Both the position numbers and the translations under genes were made by a program. The notes below the pieces were generated by a model that saw nothing but the letters and a program-made list of their open reading frames with translations, was not told where the DNA came from and ran no database searches. 64,000 bases of DNA from Callipepla californica brunnescens. Taxonomy: Eukaryota; Chordata; Aves; Galliformes; Odontophoridae. Location of the stretch: positions 27,943,720 to 28,007,719 of the forward strand of contig JALIRH010000007.1 of assembly GCA_023055505.1 (NCBI GenBank), in the 5' to 3' direction. Positions 14,119-26,312 of the stretch are shown piece after piece; within the stretch, counting starts at the first letter, position 1, and each line of letters starts with the position of its first letter.

Positions 14119-17100
14119 AAAAATGGAATAAACTTCATTCAGTGTGACTATTTTAACTAATAAGATCTCAAAAGAAATGAAAACTGATTTGTAAGGGCTA
14201 GATTCTTCTCACCTGTCTTTAGAAGTTGAATTTAATTTAAGATGGACTGAACTGCAGCCTTTCCACATAGGTGTGTGTGCAATTGCTGGCAATTAAGCTC
14301 ACACTACAATCAGTGAGGTCAGGGAAGCCTTCAGCTCATCCAGGAGGTTTCTGGTGTCCCACAAACAGGCATCTAGTGTTGAGATGCCTCTGTCATTTTG
14401 CTCTTGAGAATCAACTAACAGCATCAACTAGACTTCCACTGATGATGCTGAGAATGGCCCCAGATCACACATAGACATGTAAGTCCACGAAATGCAATCT
14501 TGAAATAAATCCTATTTTAGCTGTGGGCAGTGAGGATGATCTACCTCTGAAATACACCCACTGGAGAGAGGCAAGCATTTTTATCATGAACTGACTGTAG
14601 GTTGCTGAAATCTATATTGCAAGGTAAAGAATTGTGCTCTAGAAATGGCATGCTGAGCTGGTATCTCTGAAATGAATGGAAAGGAATGACTGTCATGTAT
14701 ACTTGTTAAAAAATATCATTTAGAAGTGGAATATCTGGAAGTCTGTAACTTTTTTCTGTACTGAATCGACTATTTTCAGTATTTCTTTTCAATGAATTTG
14801 CCATTAAAGAGCACAGTCTGGATACCATCTGACGTTGTTTGGAGGAAAAGATTACAAAAAGAACTCTATATCTTAGACTTGAACCATCTTGGCAGGAGGT
14901 CCAAGCATGGCCTATGATTCTACAGTGTCATAATAGAGAATTCATGAAGTGAGAGAAAGGGAAAAGGCAGCAGAAGAAATGGAAACGATCTTCTGAGTCA
15001 GTCTATTTTAACACTAATTCGGTCCCTGTGATTTCTTTTTCCTATGATAATAAAGACATAAAAATGTACAAAAAATGCATTCAATTTTGTTGCTAGTTAT
15101 GGAGAAGAAACAATCCTTCCTGTGAGCTTAGCACTTTTATAGCAAAGTCATTGAGCAGTTCCTTAGCAGGAAGTCAGGCTACATTTAGCAAAATGCTACA
15201 GCACTTGCAAGATAGACTTTCCTGTTTACATTTTCACTACTACAACGTAACCGTGACTGTTGTCATGCATACAGGTTTAATAAAAATTAGCAATAACTTT
15301 TGTAACCCAAGGCTTAAAACGACAGTCTGTAAGGAGATACCTTAATTAGTTTTCCATGATTCATAACGTTTATGTGGGTTTTAATCTGTTATTTTCTTTT
15401 TCAACCAAAAAGGCTTCCAGAAGGTAATCATTTGTTAAAATAGGCTTTTCAGATGGAAGAAGAGGACATTCTACATGACTTTCAATTTGCCTGTATCAAG
15501 GAAAGTAGAAAAAAGGCTGTTTTCATGGGGAGTGACAGCAGATGACATTCATTTAATCATGATATGAATGAAGTAAATACAACCTCAAAATGCTCACTCT
15601 CAGGGAGTGGTGAAACACAGAAAGCCTTAGCAAATAAATGTAAATGTCCTTTAAAATAGTTACCCTGTTAGCAAGAGACCATAGGCTCTTTTTGTGTGGA
15701 TACCATTCTATATTATTTTTCTGAAAGACTCCATTTGTTTTATCTTGATGTCAGGCTTTGTTTTCATGTTCTCATTCAGCTTAAAACAACAGAATTGAGC
15801 AACATCATGTGTACAGCTTGGAACACAGCCCTACTTGTTGTCAGATGTGAAATATCTGTGTCATCTTTCAGATGATGGCGCACTATCATATGCTGATGTC
15901 CCAACCTTTAAAATAGATTGATGTGACAGATGGAGTTGTCTAAGGATACATATCCCCATTATTCCTTCTCTGGACCTTTGTAAGGGACAGCAGGGTGGAA
16001 ATGCCATTTGGGACCTAAGACCCTTCATCATATGATCTAAAATGCACTGCATAGAGTTTTAAGTCCAATCAAATGTTATGAATTGTAATTCCTTCAGGAG
16101 ATGTTATTTAAATGCCATATTCTTAAACATTTTCCTCATTTATGTTCAACATGAACTACGTGTACCTGCTCTCACTGATGAAATAACTCATCTTCTGTTA
16201 GAGAGAAAGACTCTGCAATTCTAAAATCAGCCCTTCAACTAAGTAAATATGCACACATAAAATGATATCAGATCTCTTTAAAAGGGAAGTTTGCAAAGAC
16301 CTAAAAACTGCTGTAAGGTATAGCAAGAAGACTTGACTTAATTTAAAATCAGGCAGAATGGCTCTAAAGTAAAAGGGGTGCAAGCTGGACAGTGCTGCTA
16401 ATCAGCATCTCTTCCTGATCTTACCATGACAAACTCCCAGAAAAAACATATAACAAAGGTGCTGCCTGGGACAACTGCAGGGTTTTGTAGCCTTAGCACA
16501 TCATCATGCTGTTGGGTTGCAGTTTGCCAGGAGGGACATAAGTAGAGCATCACAGCCCAACGCAGCCCATCCAGGAGAACAGTGCAAGAAACTCACAGGG
16601 CAAAACTACCCCTAATTCACTGCTAGCTTCAGTTTGCGTTGATGTGTGTTTTATTTGTTTTGACACACAAATTAAACAAAGCTAATACTGATGAAGATCA
16701 CTGTGGTCTCCCACTACATGACTCTAGGCAACTGTTCATCATTGCAGAAACTTAATCAAGGGGACCACTGGTCAATATTAGATGTAAAAATCACTGTTTC
16801 TCCCTGAAATTGTTAGTAGGAGTTCAGTTTGTGGTAGGGTTCTTTGTTTAGGCGTAGAGACACTTAGAAGCCTTCTGTTCAGATATCCATGAGCCACCCT
16901 CCATACCAGGTATTCACAGTGGGGCTTTTGAGAGAGACAGAGCACTTTCACAAAACAGAATGTGATCTCTTCATGTCTTGATTGATCTGATGACATCCTT
17001 GATATTGCTGACAGTGTTTTAAAAACCTGTTAGTTTTCTTTATGTGAAGGAACATTAAGAGGCTTTTAACAGAAATCTTTATCTAAGTCAAAGATTTGCA

Positions 17101-18733
17101 CTTTATAAATGAACAGGAAATTATTTAAAAGGCAGAATAACTCTTCTCTGTTTTCTGATAAGCTTCTGCCCAAGGCAATGACTTGTTACTGACCTAGGAA
17201 GGCTGTCACAAAGATCTGTCTGTTCTCCTCCAGTTCCGGCACAAATATTTAGATCATGAAATATGAAAATGTTGAGACCTGTCAAAGGGCAGAGGCTTTA
17301 AATCCAGTGGGAGAAAAGGTTATCAATTGTCTTTCTAGAATCTTGTCTTCAGCTGTTTACATGGAGCTAGGAGAACCCCCTTTATGTAGAGCAGATTGAG
17401 CCAGGAGAATATCTCTCTCTCAGTTGCCTATAAAAATGTCATGGGCTTATGTGGAAGAAAATGGGACATTTCTTCAAGTCTGCTTTTTCTCTTCCTATCA
17501 GAGGGCTCAGAGGTGATCTCTCACATACAACCATCATTTCCCATTGTGTGGGTGCCCATGGAGAAGGCAGGTCTCTACTTCATTATAGTCATATTAACCA
17601 CACAGCTTTGCATTTCCACTTACTTAAGATCACCTTGCTTGTGTCAAAAGAAAAGCCTGAATTATTAACTGTGCAAGAAGTGTGTGCTGAAGCATGTGTT
17701 TTTCCCCCTACAATAGTTATAGAAAGAAATCCTCCGATCTGATAGAGTGCTAAATGTATTGAATTGGTGCTGATTTTTATGCCTTCTTAGACTATTATGA
17801 ATAATTTTGTTTTAAGACCAGAAAAAAAAATTAAAACAAACACATTAAAAAAAGGTTCAACTCCAGCCTGTCTTCATTGGCAATATGGTGTAAACAGCTA
17901 TTTCCAGTGCCAGGAATGTAGTTTTCTGTTCAAATGTAAATTTGTTTAGTGGTTTTAACAATTAAAACAAGGCTACTTCTGCAGAAACTGAACAAATACA
18001 TGAATTACAGAAGAATTAGAATAAAGTCTGGTTACTACATATTTTGGGAGTATGAGGTAGTTCTTCCATTAATCTTCAGTATTAATTAGCATACAGGAAT
18101 AATTATCTTCCAACGATTCATCAAACTAATATTTTGCTGACTTCATGCTACATGAGTTGTGTTTGTGTGCCCATGTAGCAATGTGTTGGGATTAAAGATG
18201 ACAAGATTAGTATCTAGGGTGTTTTAATTTAATTTAAATTTTGTTTTCAGTCTTCTGATTAGAAGATTTGTTAAAACTTGGCAAAAGAATCCAAAGGATG
18301 CAAACTTGAGTAGCAAGACTACAGACAGTCCTGGTGGTTGAGAGGATATAAAGATTATGCTTAAATTTTAGCTCCAATGTATATGATATGTAGGTCTAAG
18401 TACATTTTTCACCTAAGGTGAAGTACTCCTTAGTCCATTAAGTCCTCATGTTATGGCACATAGCATTCAGTCCATTGGTGATTGGTGTTAGGTGATTGTT
18501 GGGACAACGAAACCGTGGGGTGAAGATACACAGCTGTGCCAAGAGCTAGGTAATGGCTGCACAAAACAGTTCCAAAACCTCTTACTTATCATCATAAGAC
18601 ACTTTCAGTCTTCTGCAAACATTGCTCTAACTGGTGTCTGAATGGAGCAAAATCCATGAATGGCAGATTGGGGCAGATCTCTATCTGGTATCCAAGCAAT
18701 CACCAAGCTTGAACAGCAGATATAGATACGTAC

Positions 18734-18871
18734 CAATCTGTCATCCATGTATTTGACTCCATATGACTTGCTGCACAGCGTAAGTCCCAATGGGTCTCTG
18801 AACAAGGAGTTCATCAGCTGTCCGCTGACGTAAGTTTCCTTTACCTTAGGCAGTTTTCCAGGCTCCACATT
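18734..18871 (-). other. Possible internal exon (unconfirmed)
   Basis: On the minus strand a pyrimidine-rich tract ending TTCTGTGCTTCAG precedes position 18871. The frame is then open for exactly 46 codons to a GTACGT donor just after 18734. The length (138 nt) is a multiple of three, and the exon would be phase 0 at both ends. The predicted peptide begins NVEPGKLPKVKETYVSGQL and ends SKSYGVKYMDDRL; I do not recognise a family. The segment keeps several CpG dinucleotides in otherwise CpG-poor DNA, which could mean constraint. Acceptor-ORF-donor combinations of this size also arise by chance, so confidence is low. No neighbouring exon was identified. Confidence 0.22.
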
Positions 18872-21800
18872 CTGAAGCACAGAAGAAACGACAGTGAACA
18901 GTCTGTTCTTCTCGTCATGTTTCTAGGAAGACATGAATTTCTAATCCTACAGATTTGGACTGGCTTTGCCCTTTTGTTCTGGTTGGATGTAGAGCATCAG
19001 AGCAGTGCTGGGAACAATGGAGGGTGCAAACACAGAACAATGAACCTGTCTCTGTCTGCAGTGTAATTCTGGAGACCTTCCAGCAAAGTCATTGGTCTAG
19101 TTTTATGACTTTGCAAAGAAAAAATGTATATCAAATACACTGAGTGTGACCCAACCTTGTACAGTCACAAATACCAGGAGTAAAGACACATTTCTTCTGA
19201 GGACATCAGTCTAACTACAACACTTGAGGGGAGCTGCTGAATAAGCTGTGTGCTCCTTGCTTGCTCATAGAAAGGAAGATACCGTCTATTTAGGAGGACA
19301 GTTGGGAGGGCAGACTGCTGGGTTGGGATGACTGGCTGAGGGAAAACTTATTTGGTGTCTGTCCAACCCCTGTACCTCCATGCTTTCACATAGTGGACAC
19401 TTTATAGATCAAGTAAGTACACATGGTGCTTTCACTGATGACCAATAAGTAGTAAGGAAAAGCCATGAACTGTATAAGAAAAAGAAATATATAAGCCTGA
19501 TTCTAAATCCAGAAAATAATGAGGTTTTATTCCTTTTTTAAGCAATATTTCTGTTTCCATCATTGCTCTGCTACAGGATCAGACAGATGTTTATGACAGT
19601 CACAAAAAAGAAAACTGGGGCAGCCTACAAAAGAACATTTTAGAAACCATTAATATGATTTTATGATGTTATACTGAAGGGCATTTTCTGCTGCTCTCAG
19701 CACAATATTGTGACTGGCCTTCACAAGATTGAAAACATGATGCATTCTTACGTCATCCTAAATCACAGTACAGCCAACATAAGAACAAATCCTGGGAAGG
19801 ACAAGCAATTTGCAGTTCTTGTACGTGCAATGAAATTCAAGCAGTAGTCTTACAGGAGAGTTGAAATGCCACCTAGCAAAATACCACTGAACTTCAAAAT
19901 GTCACCAGGCTTGAAAGCGGTGATGGAGGACAGGTCCAGTGTGCTGTGCTGACCCCCAGGCAGGCTGGGTGGTGGCTCTCAGCCTGCCGTGGGAATGGAA
20001 AGGGATTCTTGTCCTAGCCATGGCAGAAAGGAAATGGCAATTCTGGTAGAGGCAACTTCCTCTGGGAAGAGCAGGTGGCATGACCCAGCAGAGTGAGTGG
20101 GGAGAGATGGTCCCACAGGATGACTGGAAGCACCACGGTTCTGCAGGATAAGGGGAGATGTGACCACCAGGGGAGCAAGAGGACCAAGGTGGCTGAAGGA
20201 TGGGATGCAGGGAGGGGCAAAAGGGACGGGGCCACACTCCCTGAACTAGGCAATTGCAAAATTAAAAAAAAAAAAAAGGTTGCTTTTGGGGAGGATAGAA
20301 AGGAACAAAAACGGTGTGTACATTTTTCTTTTTAGAGGAACACCTCCATTGCTGAAGGAAATTCCTGTTTTCATGCATTTACTTTACTAGCCTTGTGGGA
20401 CAAAAGTACAGACTGACATCTGAGTGTCCCAGAGAGACAGTCTTCTGAAAGATATATTAAGGAGTTATGGGGAAACCATTTAATTCTGACCTTTTTGATT
20501 ATCAAAGCATTTCCACACTGAAGTGTTTGGTACTGAATTCACTGGGAACAATGCTTTAGGTCACCCCTCAAGAGATGGTGTTTCTCTGTTGAGGGTTGTG
20601 TACCTGGGAGACTGGAGAGCTGTAGCTCTGGTGTATAGCTCTCAGGAGGCACCATGCTGCTCCGTTAGATGAAGGTGCCCTGGCAAGGGACTCACAGCTC
20701 TTTTAAGAAGCAGTGCTCTGAAAGTGCAGCTTCCATAAGATAGCAAACCACAATGGAAAAATGCACTTTAGCATTGCACGACCCAAAGTAAAATGTTTCA
20801 GGTCAAACAAACACTGATTCAGCTAAAGGTGAAATCACAAATAGGATATTATCTTTTGGAAATAAAAGAATTGGGAATAAAATTTATCTAACAAGTTACT
20901 TTTTCTGTTGTCTCTACCCTTCATATATGTGAACGCGTTTGTGTTTAATCAAGACTGCAGCAAGAACCCACCTCGTGCACATCACTCATTTCTCTTCTTA
21001 CTGCAGGCAACCCTGCTAGTTGCTGAACTTTGGCCATCTGCTCAAGCCTAAGGGGCACTAATATTAAATTAACCGTAGCCTGACATTTCTCTGATAACTG
21101 ACATTTGCACAGGCAAGCCTTCCATGCGCATGTGCACAGTAGGAAATTAAAGTGTAAAGTAAATAAGATTACCATTGCGTGTTTCTTCTCAAAAACATAT
21201 TGCAAGTCATTATCTCGCCCTCTAATAACTGAGATTTTGTGTGCAAAGACAAGTAATTTAATTTACATATCTAAAATACATGCCGTCTTGTTGTTGAGGG
21301 GCCTGTACGACATGCCTTGTGAATGAAATCATCTCATTGCCAAGAACTGGCACAGCTGTGGGCAAATATCTCCTCTTGTCACGTTCTGAGAGCACAGACA
21401 TGCACCAGGAAGTGCTGCTTGTCCTGACCCTTCAGAGAGCTCCAGGCTGTTCTCTGGGAATGCTTCTGTCTCTCTCCAGCTCACTGCTTCCTCTGAAAGA
21501 AAACCCTGCTCCAGACTGGACTCAGCTACTGATCTCTTTGCATCCCCATCCAAGCCAATAGGAAGATCTCTGTCTTTGGTGGTGAAAGCAAGATTAGGAC
21601 TGCAAAAACTATGTAATCATAAATTGTCAAGATGCTGAAAAGTTCTGTCCCTTTATCCACTCATAAATGGCATAAGGCTGCACAGTGGCATAATAGCTAC
21701 TTTAAGAAAATCCCTATATTCAAATAAAGAAAATGAGTGAAGTAAATAAACCGGAGAGTCAGGGACAAATGCCACAATTGATATGGATGTGTCCAAGGAT

Positions 21801-23159
21801 ATCAGTAAGGGATGATACTTGTGAGGAACCCAGTCTGATATAGTTATCTACAAAATATCCAGGTAAGCACGGGTGAGCAGCTAGGTACTTCTCAAAGCTT
21901 TTGTGTGCACTGACTTCATCATAAAAATGTTATTCTGTTTCCACATGTAATAATTTTAAGATATAAAGTTTTAAGTGTGAAGGAAAATGGAGAAAAAAGC
22001 ATTTAGTAAGCACATAATGTGTTATTCTGTCATAAACTTCAGCTGTAAAAGAAATTAAATATGTAGGTTTTTCCTTGCCAGTGCCCATACACACATGAGA
22101 TCAGAAAAGATTGCATTGTCAGATGTCCACATCATTAGGCTATTCTCAGCACCCATGTGACATTATAGGAGGAAGACAGGATCAGATGGAGAAGGAAAAC
22201 CAGGGCTTAGTGAAGGACTGCACAAACTGAGTTAAAACGTCCCAACTTAAAAAGTTTAAGGTGCTACGGAGTCAAGGGCTCATGTTCGATTATCTATCCC
22301 ATGTCTTTCCAGACATAACGGTGTGTAAGCTGCCCTTCATTTCTAGGGAAAGGTAAGTTAAGGAGATACCTCAATTACCAGCAATTTATTTCTGCTCCTG
22401 TTAGTACCTCTGGAGTCAGGCCATTGAGCTGGAGAAAGCATCACTTGGAGTGGCAGAAAGACATCTTGATTTTGAGCCCCCTTTTTCCTCAGAACTAAAG
22501 TGAAATCCTATCAGAAGACTGGAGAACACATCAGAAGGTGCCTGTTGTCTCTGCACCACACACACCTTGTTGTGCTTGGATTGAAAAAAGTGCATTGGAG
22601 CTTCACAACTTTGATACTTCAGTAAAATTACATTTCTCCATTATAAAAGCTCTTTATTATTGAAATGAATGAAAGAATGGGAAAATCTGGTGAACTGAAG
22701 CTCGAGCAACTAGTATCAGTCCTATTGCCTCACCCTGTTCTGTAACGTGGTGCTTAATACATAAATTCTAAGTGTTTTTCTTGACAGAAAAAAAAGTCTA
22801 AGTGTAAATGGGTGTAAAATGTCATCAGAATAAATAATGAAAGCAAATAGTAAAAATTGTGTAAATATATGTGGTGGATGATGTGGAGATTGACTAAGTC
22901 TCCCCATGTTATTTCATCATCTTTTCAAATGAGCTTACCAAAACTGTGAGAATCTCTGGTTTTCAGTAGCATATTCAGATGTTTCATTTCCTTCAATGAC
23001 GGCAGCAGAAATGCCTCTGAGTTTCAACTTTAGAAGAAAAGATATTCAACTGAGATATGTATTATTTGATGTGCTCTTAGATGCACTTGATATCATCCTC
23101 TAACTGCTGCTTCAAGAGTGAATAACAGGAGTATCTTCTGCAAGCTTGCTCAGTACCTT
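18872..23159. other. Unique non-coding stretch
   Basis: No transposon or gene was recognised. The segment 19900-20277 is unusually GC-rich and purine-biased and ends in a run of A; it is listed separately. Open frames on the minus strand at 19902-20259 are low-complexity Ser/Pro/Leu-rich translations of that purine-biased strand and are not credible genes. Confidence 0.55.
19890..20277 (+). other. GC-rich, G-skewed island ending in A14
   Basis: From about 19910 to 20235 the plus strand is rich in G and A and clearly more GC-rich than its flanks. It ends at a run of 14 A at 20264-20277. The arrangement could be an old poly(A)-tailed retrocopy on the plus strand, but I recognise no parent sequence and no flanking target-site duplication. 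A chance A-tract beside a GC-rich patch is equally possible. Confidence 0.2.
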
Positions 23160-23345
23160 TAATTGCTCTGTTGTGTTTTCTTTTTTTTTTTCCTGGCAGT
23201 TGGGCAGATAATGCAATTAGTTGATGATGATACTAATCATCATCTGAAAAGTATAAATTAATATTAGATTTGTGGCATCAATGATTGACAGGCATATAAA
23301 CAATAGAACATTGTCTTAATTTTCATAATGAAATCTTAATTTCCT
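23160..23345. promoter_or_regulatory. Possible conserved regulatory block with PBX/MEIS motif
   Basis: This AT-rich block contains TGATTGACAG at 23282-23291, an exact match to the composite PBX/MEIS (TALE homeodomain) binding consensus. It also contains ATGCAATTAG, a homeodomain/octamer-like site, near 23212-23221, and a perfect 8-bp inverted repeat GATGATGA / TCATCATC at 23223-23230 and 23237-23244. Dense homeodomain-type sites in non-coding vertebrate DNA are typical of developmental enhancers. Conservation cannot be tested here, and single motif matches have low specificity. Confidence 0.25.
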
Positions 23346-25670
23346 GTACTTACTGTATAAACAAGCTCATATCATCTGCTTCACATTCTTATACAAAAAA
23401 AAGTATGATGAAAATGTCATTTTCTTCTCTCTATTCTTCCACTTACAACTACTTTCTTGAGGTTATATGTTTAGCTAAATGTCTTCTCTTTCCTTCAGAC
23501 ACAAAATGTGCTTCCTGGGTATAAATATTGGTTTACTCTTGCTTGGAAAAATTTGTCCCCTCTGTAGCAGAACTGTATTACTTCAGTAGGGTTTTAGCTG
23601 ATAGTCGCTCTCAACTCTTAAAACTGAAAAACTTTCAGCAGGTACTATGTTAGTTTCAAACAGAGAATGGGAAGAAATGCATCCAGGTTTTATATTTGTT
23701 ATTCAGACTAAGAAATGAAGTCATACTTCAAAACAGAGAAAGAATCTTGTTGGTCGCAATACAAGTACCCTGAAAAGTTTGAGATTGCATCATTGTATGG
23801 GACAAAACAAGCACAAATGTATGATAAGCACAGTAGAGTTACATTTTTGTGCTAGTAACACAAGGTTGCTCTTGCTGAAGCCATGCTAGAATTAGCTTTT
23901 AACTGTAGAAATTCAATCAGCTCATTGCATTGTATATGAGATTACTCAAAACCATGTGTAAAACAAAAACATCTTCTGCAGAAGGGATCCTAATGTGTAT
24001 CTCTGGGAGACAGCAGCCTCATTAAGGAGCAGGGAATTTTCCAAAATCAGAAAGCCTTGATTCTCCTCAAGATTTTAGTTTTACCACTTTTTCTCCTAGT
24101 GTATTCCAGTACATAGAAGTCTCTCTTTTAGGTGACCATCTGGTTCAGGTGGGTAATTATCTTTTAACAACTGTTTAGTGACACACACTATATGGTAGTA
24201 TTTACATTGGTGATCTTAAGCCATTTTGCAGTGGGCAGAAATATCCAGATTTGAAACAACATTCTGCGTATTTTCAGGGCAAATAACATGTTTTGTCTGG
24301 AAAACACTCAGCATATTTGAATTCTATTGCTTCTAAATGGCAATGAACAAACCCAATTTGCTTACTGGCAGTTCAGCTTTTCAAGACATGTTCTTTCCAT
24401 AACCTTGAAAATGTGCAATGAGGATGTCAAAAAGAAATATTTCTGCATTTCACATCTCTATCCTATTGCCTGCAGCACTGCCTGTGCCCCTCCAACTGTC
24501 TGCAAGGATTTAACTTCTTTTCCAAAGGAAGGTATTAGAACCTGCTTGTTTTTTCCATTTCAACACAGTCAAGCATGTGGCAATTGTAAAATTGCAACAG
24601 TAACTCCCGTATGGTCTTGTGCTAGCTCACCAACTGCTGTCACTCTCAGGTGTTCATTGCACTGGAAAAGGCACTTTGTTGGGAGCTTTCTGACTAAATG
24701 CTCTCCACTGAAAATGCCATGATGCTAACAGTGAAAGTAGGAACAGGAGAGAATCTTCCTATTTCAATTTAGAATATTTTGGTTGAGAAGCTGAAACATG
24801 TTTTGCAACAACATTGTCTAATATTTTTTTCTAGACCAAAATCTAATGGAAAACCTAAACTCTCTGACTGGCCTAGTCCGAAACTATGCTTAGATAATTA
24901 TTTCACCCCAAATTACATCACTGTATAAGATATCTACCTGAGGAACTTCCTCTGTGCAAATCTGTGATGAATTTTTGAAACTGTGTGGCCTCTGCCTTGG
25001 CGATGCTCCCTGGGGGGACTTCCCAGCAAATCCACTGTGAGATGTCCTCTGTGACAAGCACAACCTTTACTATTGTCCAGCTGTGTAAGCACTCTCAAGA
25101 TCACTTTTCCCTGCAGAGCATGCCACAGTGACCTGTGCTCAAGTCACACTATTCTCAGTCTGGAGCCCCATGCCCATTGAGCTCCATGCTGTGCAGGTAG
25201 ACAACCTGGGACTGATGTTAAGCCAGGGCCCAGGTCCTGCAGACCCGACTCACATCCCATTGTGCACTGCTCTGCTTAATTCCCAGTACCTCCTCCTCGG
25301 TATATTCAACCTTAGGGTGAAGGAGAGAAAAGACAAGTAGTTTTTAGAAGGTCTAACTAAGCATAGTCATTATGATCTAGGGTTTACGTATACCAGCTTT
25401 CTATGTAAGATTTGCACACAATATCGTTGAGAATGCTGTAAAACAGAACTTGCTGAAAGAAAATTCAAGGATTTTGCATAAGTCTGCTGGCAAACTTCTT
25501 CCTAAAGAAAAGTATGCAACAGCTCAGCTTCCCTTCTGCCTGGTTGTATGTCCTAAAGCTACCACAAAAATTTAGGAATGTGAATTTCATGGACAGAATC
25601 TTTGTGTGTATATAACTATCTTCAGATATTTAAATAAATCCAGCATTTCTTTTTTCTTTGAAGTTTAAGG

Positions 25671-25720
25671 GTTTTGTTTTGTTTTGTTGGTTTTGTTGGT
25701 TTTGTTTGTTTGTTTGTTTT
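25671..25720 (+). repeat. GTTTT / GTTT simple repeat
   Basis: Pentanucleotide GTTTT units pass into tetranucleotide GTTT units, interrupted by GG. This is a replication-slippage repeat; its complement is a CAAA-type repeat like the one at 41933-42024. Confidence 0.9.
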
Positions 25721-26297
25721 TGCTTTTGCTTTAGCCCAACAGAACAGAATTTATCATGGTAAATCAGTGTAGATCTTGACTTTGTTTACAGTGGCAATTT
25801 GTTTGTCAGAGCTATGAAGTACTGCATTTTAAGGACAGTAATCATGCTATCATAATGTTGCTTCTGTTCAAATTCTGCCCAGGGTTCATTTAAGCTTAGA
25901 GCATGACTTTGTAATCTAGCAACATAATAATACCACAGTTAGTACAAATTACTTATCTGAAGGCAAAAAATGACATTAATGTAACGTGCAGGTGTTTCAA
26001 TTACACTCCAGCATATGTGCTTTAACTTTTATTGCAGAGATTTTGTAATCTAGTTATCCTCGTAAATGTATTCATAACAGAATCTACAGTTAATTATTTG
26101 CTAGGGTAACTTTTGTCTGTTTTTACCAGGTTATCACAAGTATCTAATGTCTTTTCAAACCAAGCTCACAGATTTAATGTGACAAACCAGGATGCAATTA
26201 AGCAACACTGATAATACGTAGAAGTTACTTTATATTCAGTAAAACTGTAACAATTCTTTCTTAAAACACAGTGACTTTTTTATTAATTTATTTTGTC

Positions 26298-26312
26298 TGT
26301 GTGTGTGTGTGT
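26298..26312 (+). repeat. Short TG dinucleotide repeat
   Basis: An uninterrupted TG run of about seven units. Potentially polymorphic but short. Confidence 0.85.

Larger units (their letters stand above)
11983..18733. other. Long unique non-coding stretch
   Basis: No CR1, gene or RNA gene was recognised in this 6.7 kb. It contains a short TA-rich palindromic tract at 13159-13182 and a short AAC repeat at 14102-14118. The sequence is uniformly AT-rich with scattered homeodomain-like TAAT cores, which are expected by composition. Confidence 0.55.

Noticed and set aside
24327..24722. 131-codon plus-strand open frame with many Cys residues
   Set aside because: No recognisable domain, no splice or start context, no periodic base bias. 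Several frames of similar length are present by chance on both strands.
25115..25196. Segment between CCCTGCAG and CAG/GTAGAC with one open frame
   Set aside because: Only 82 bases, a weak donor and no recognisable peptide.
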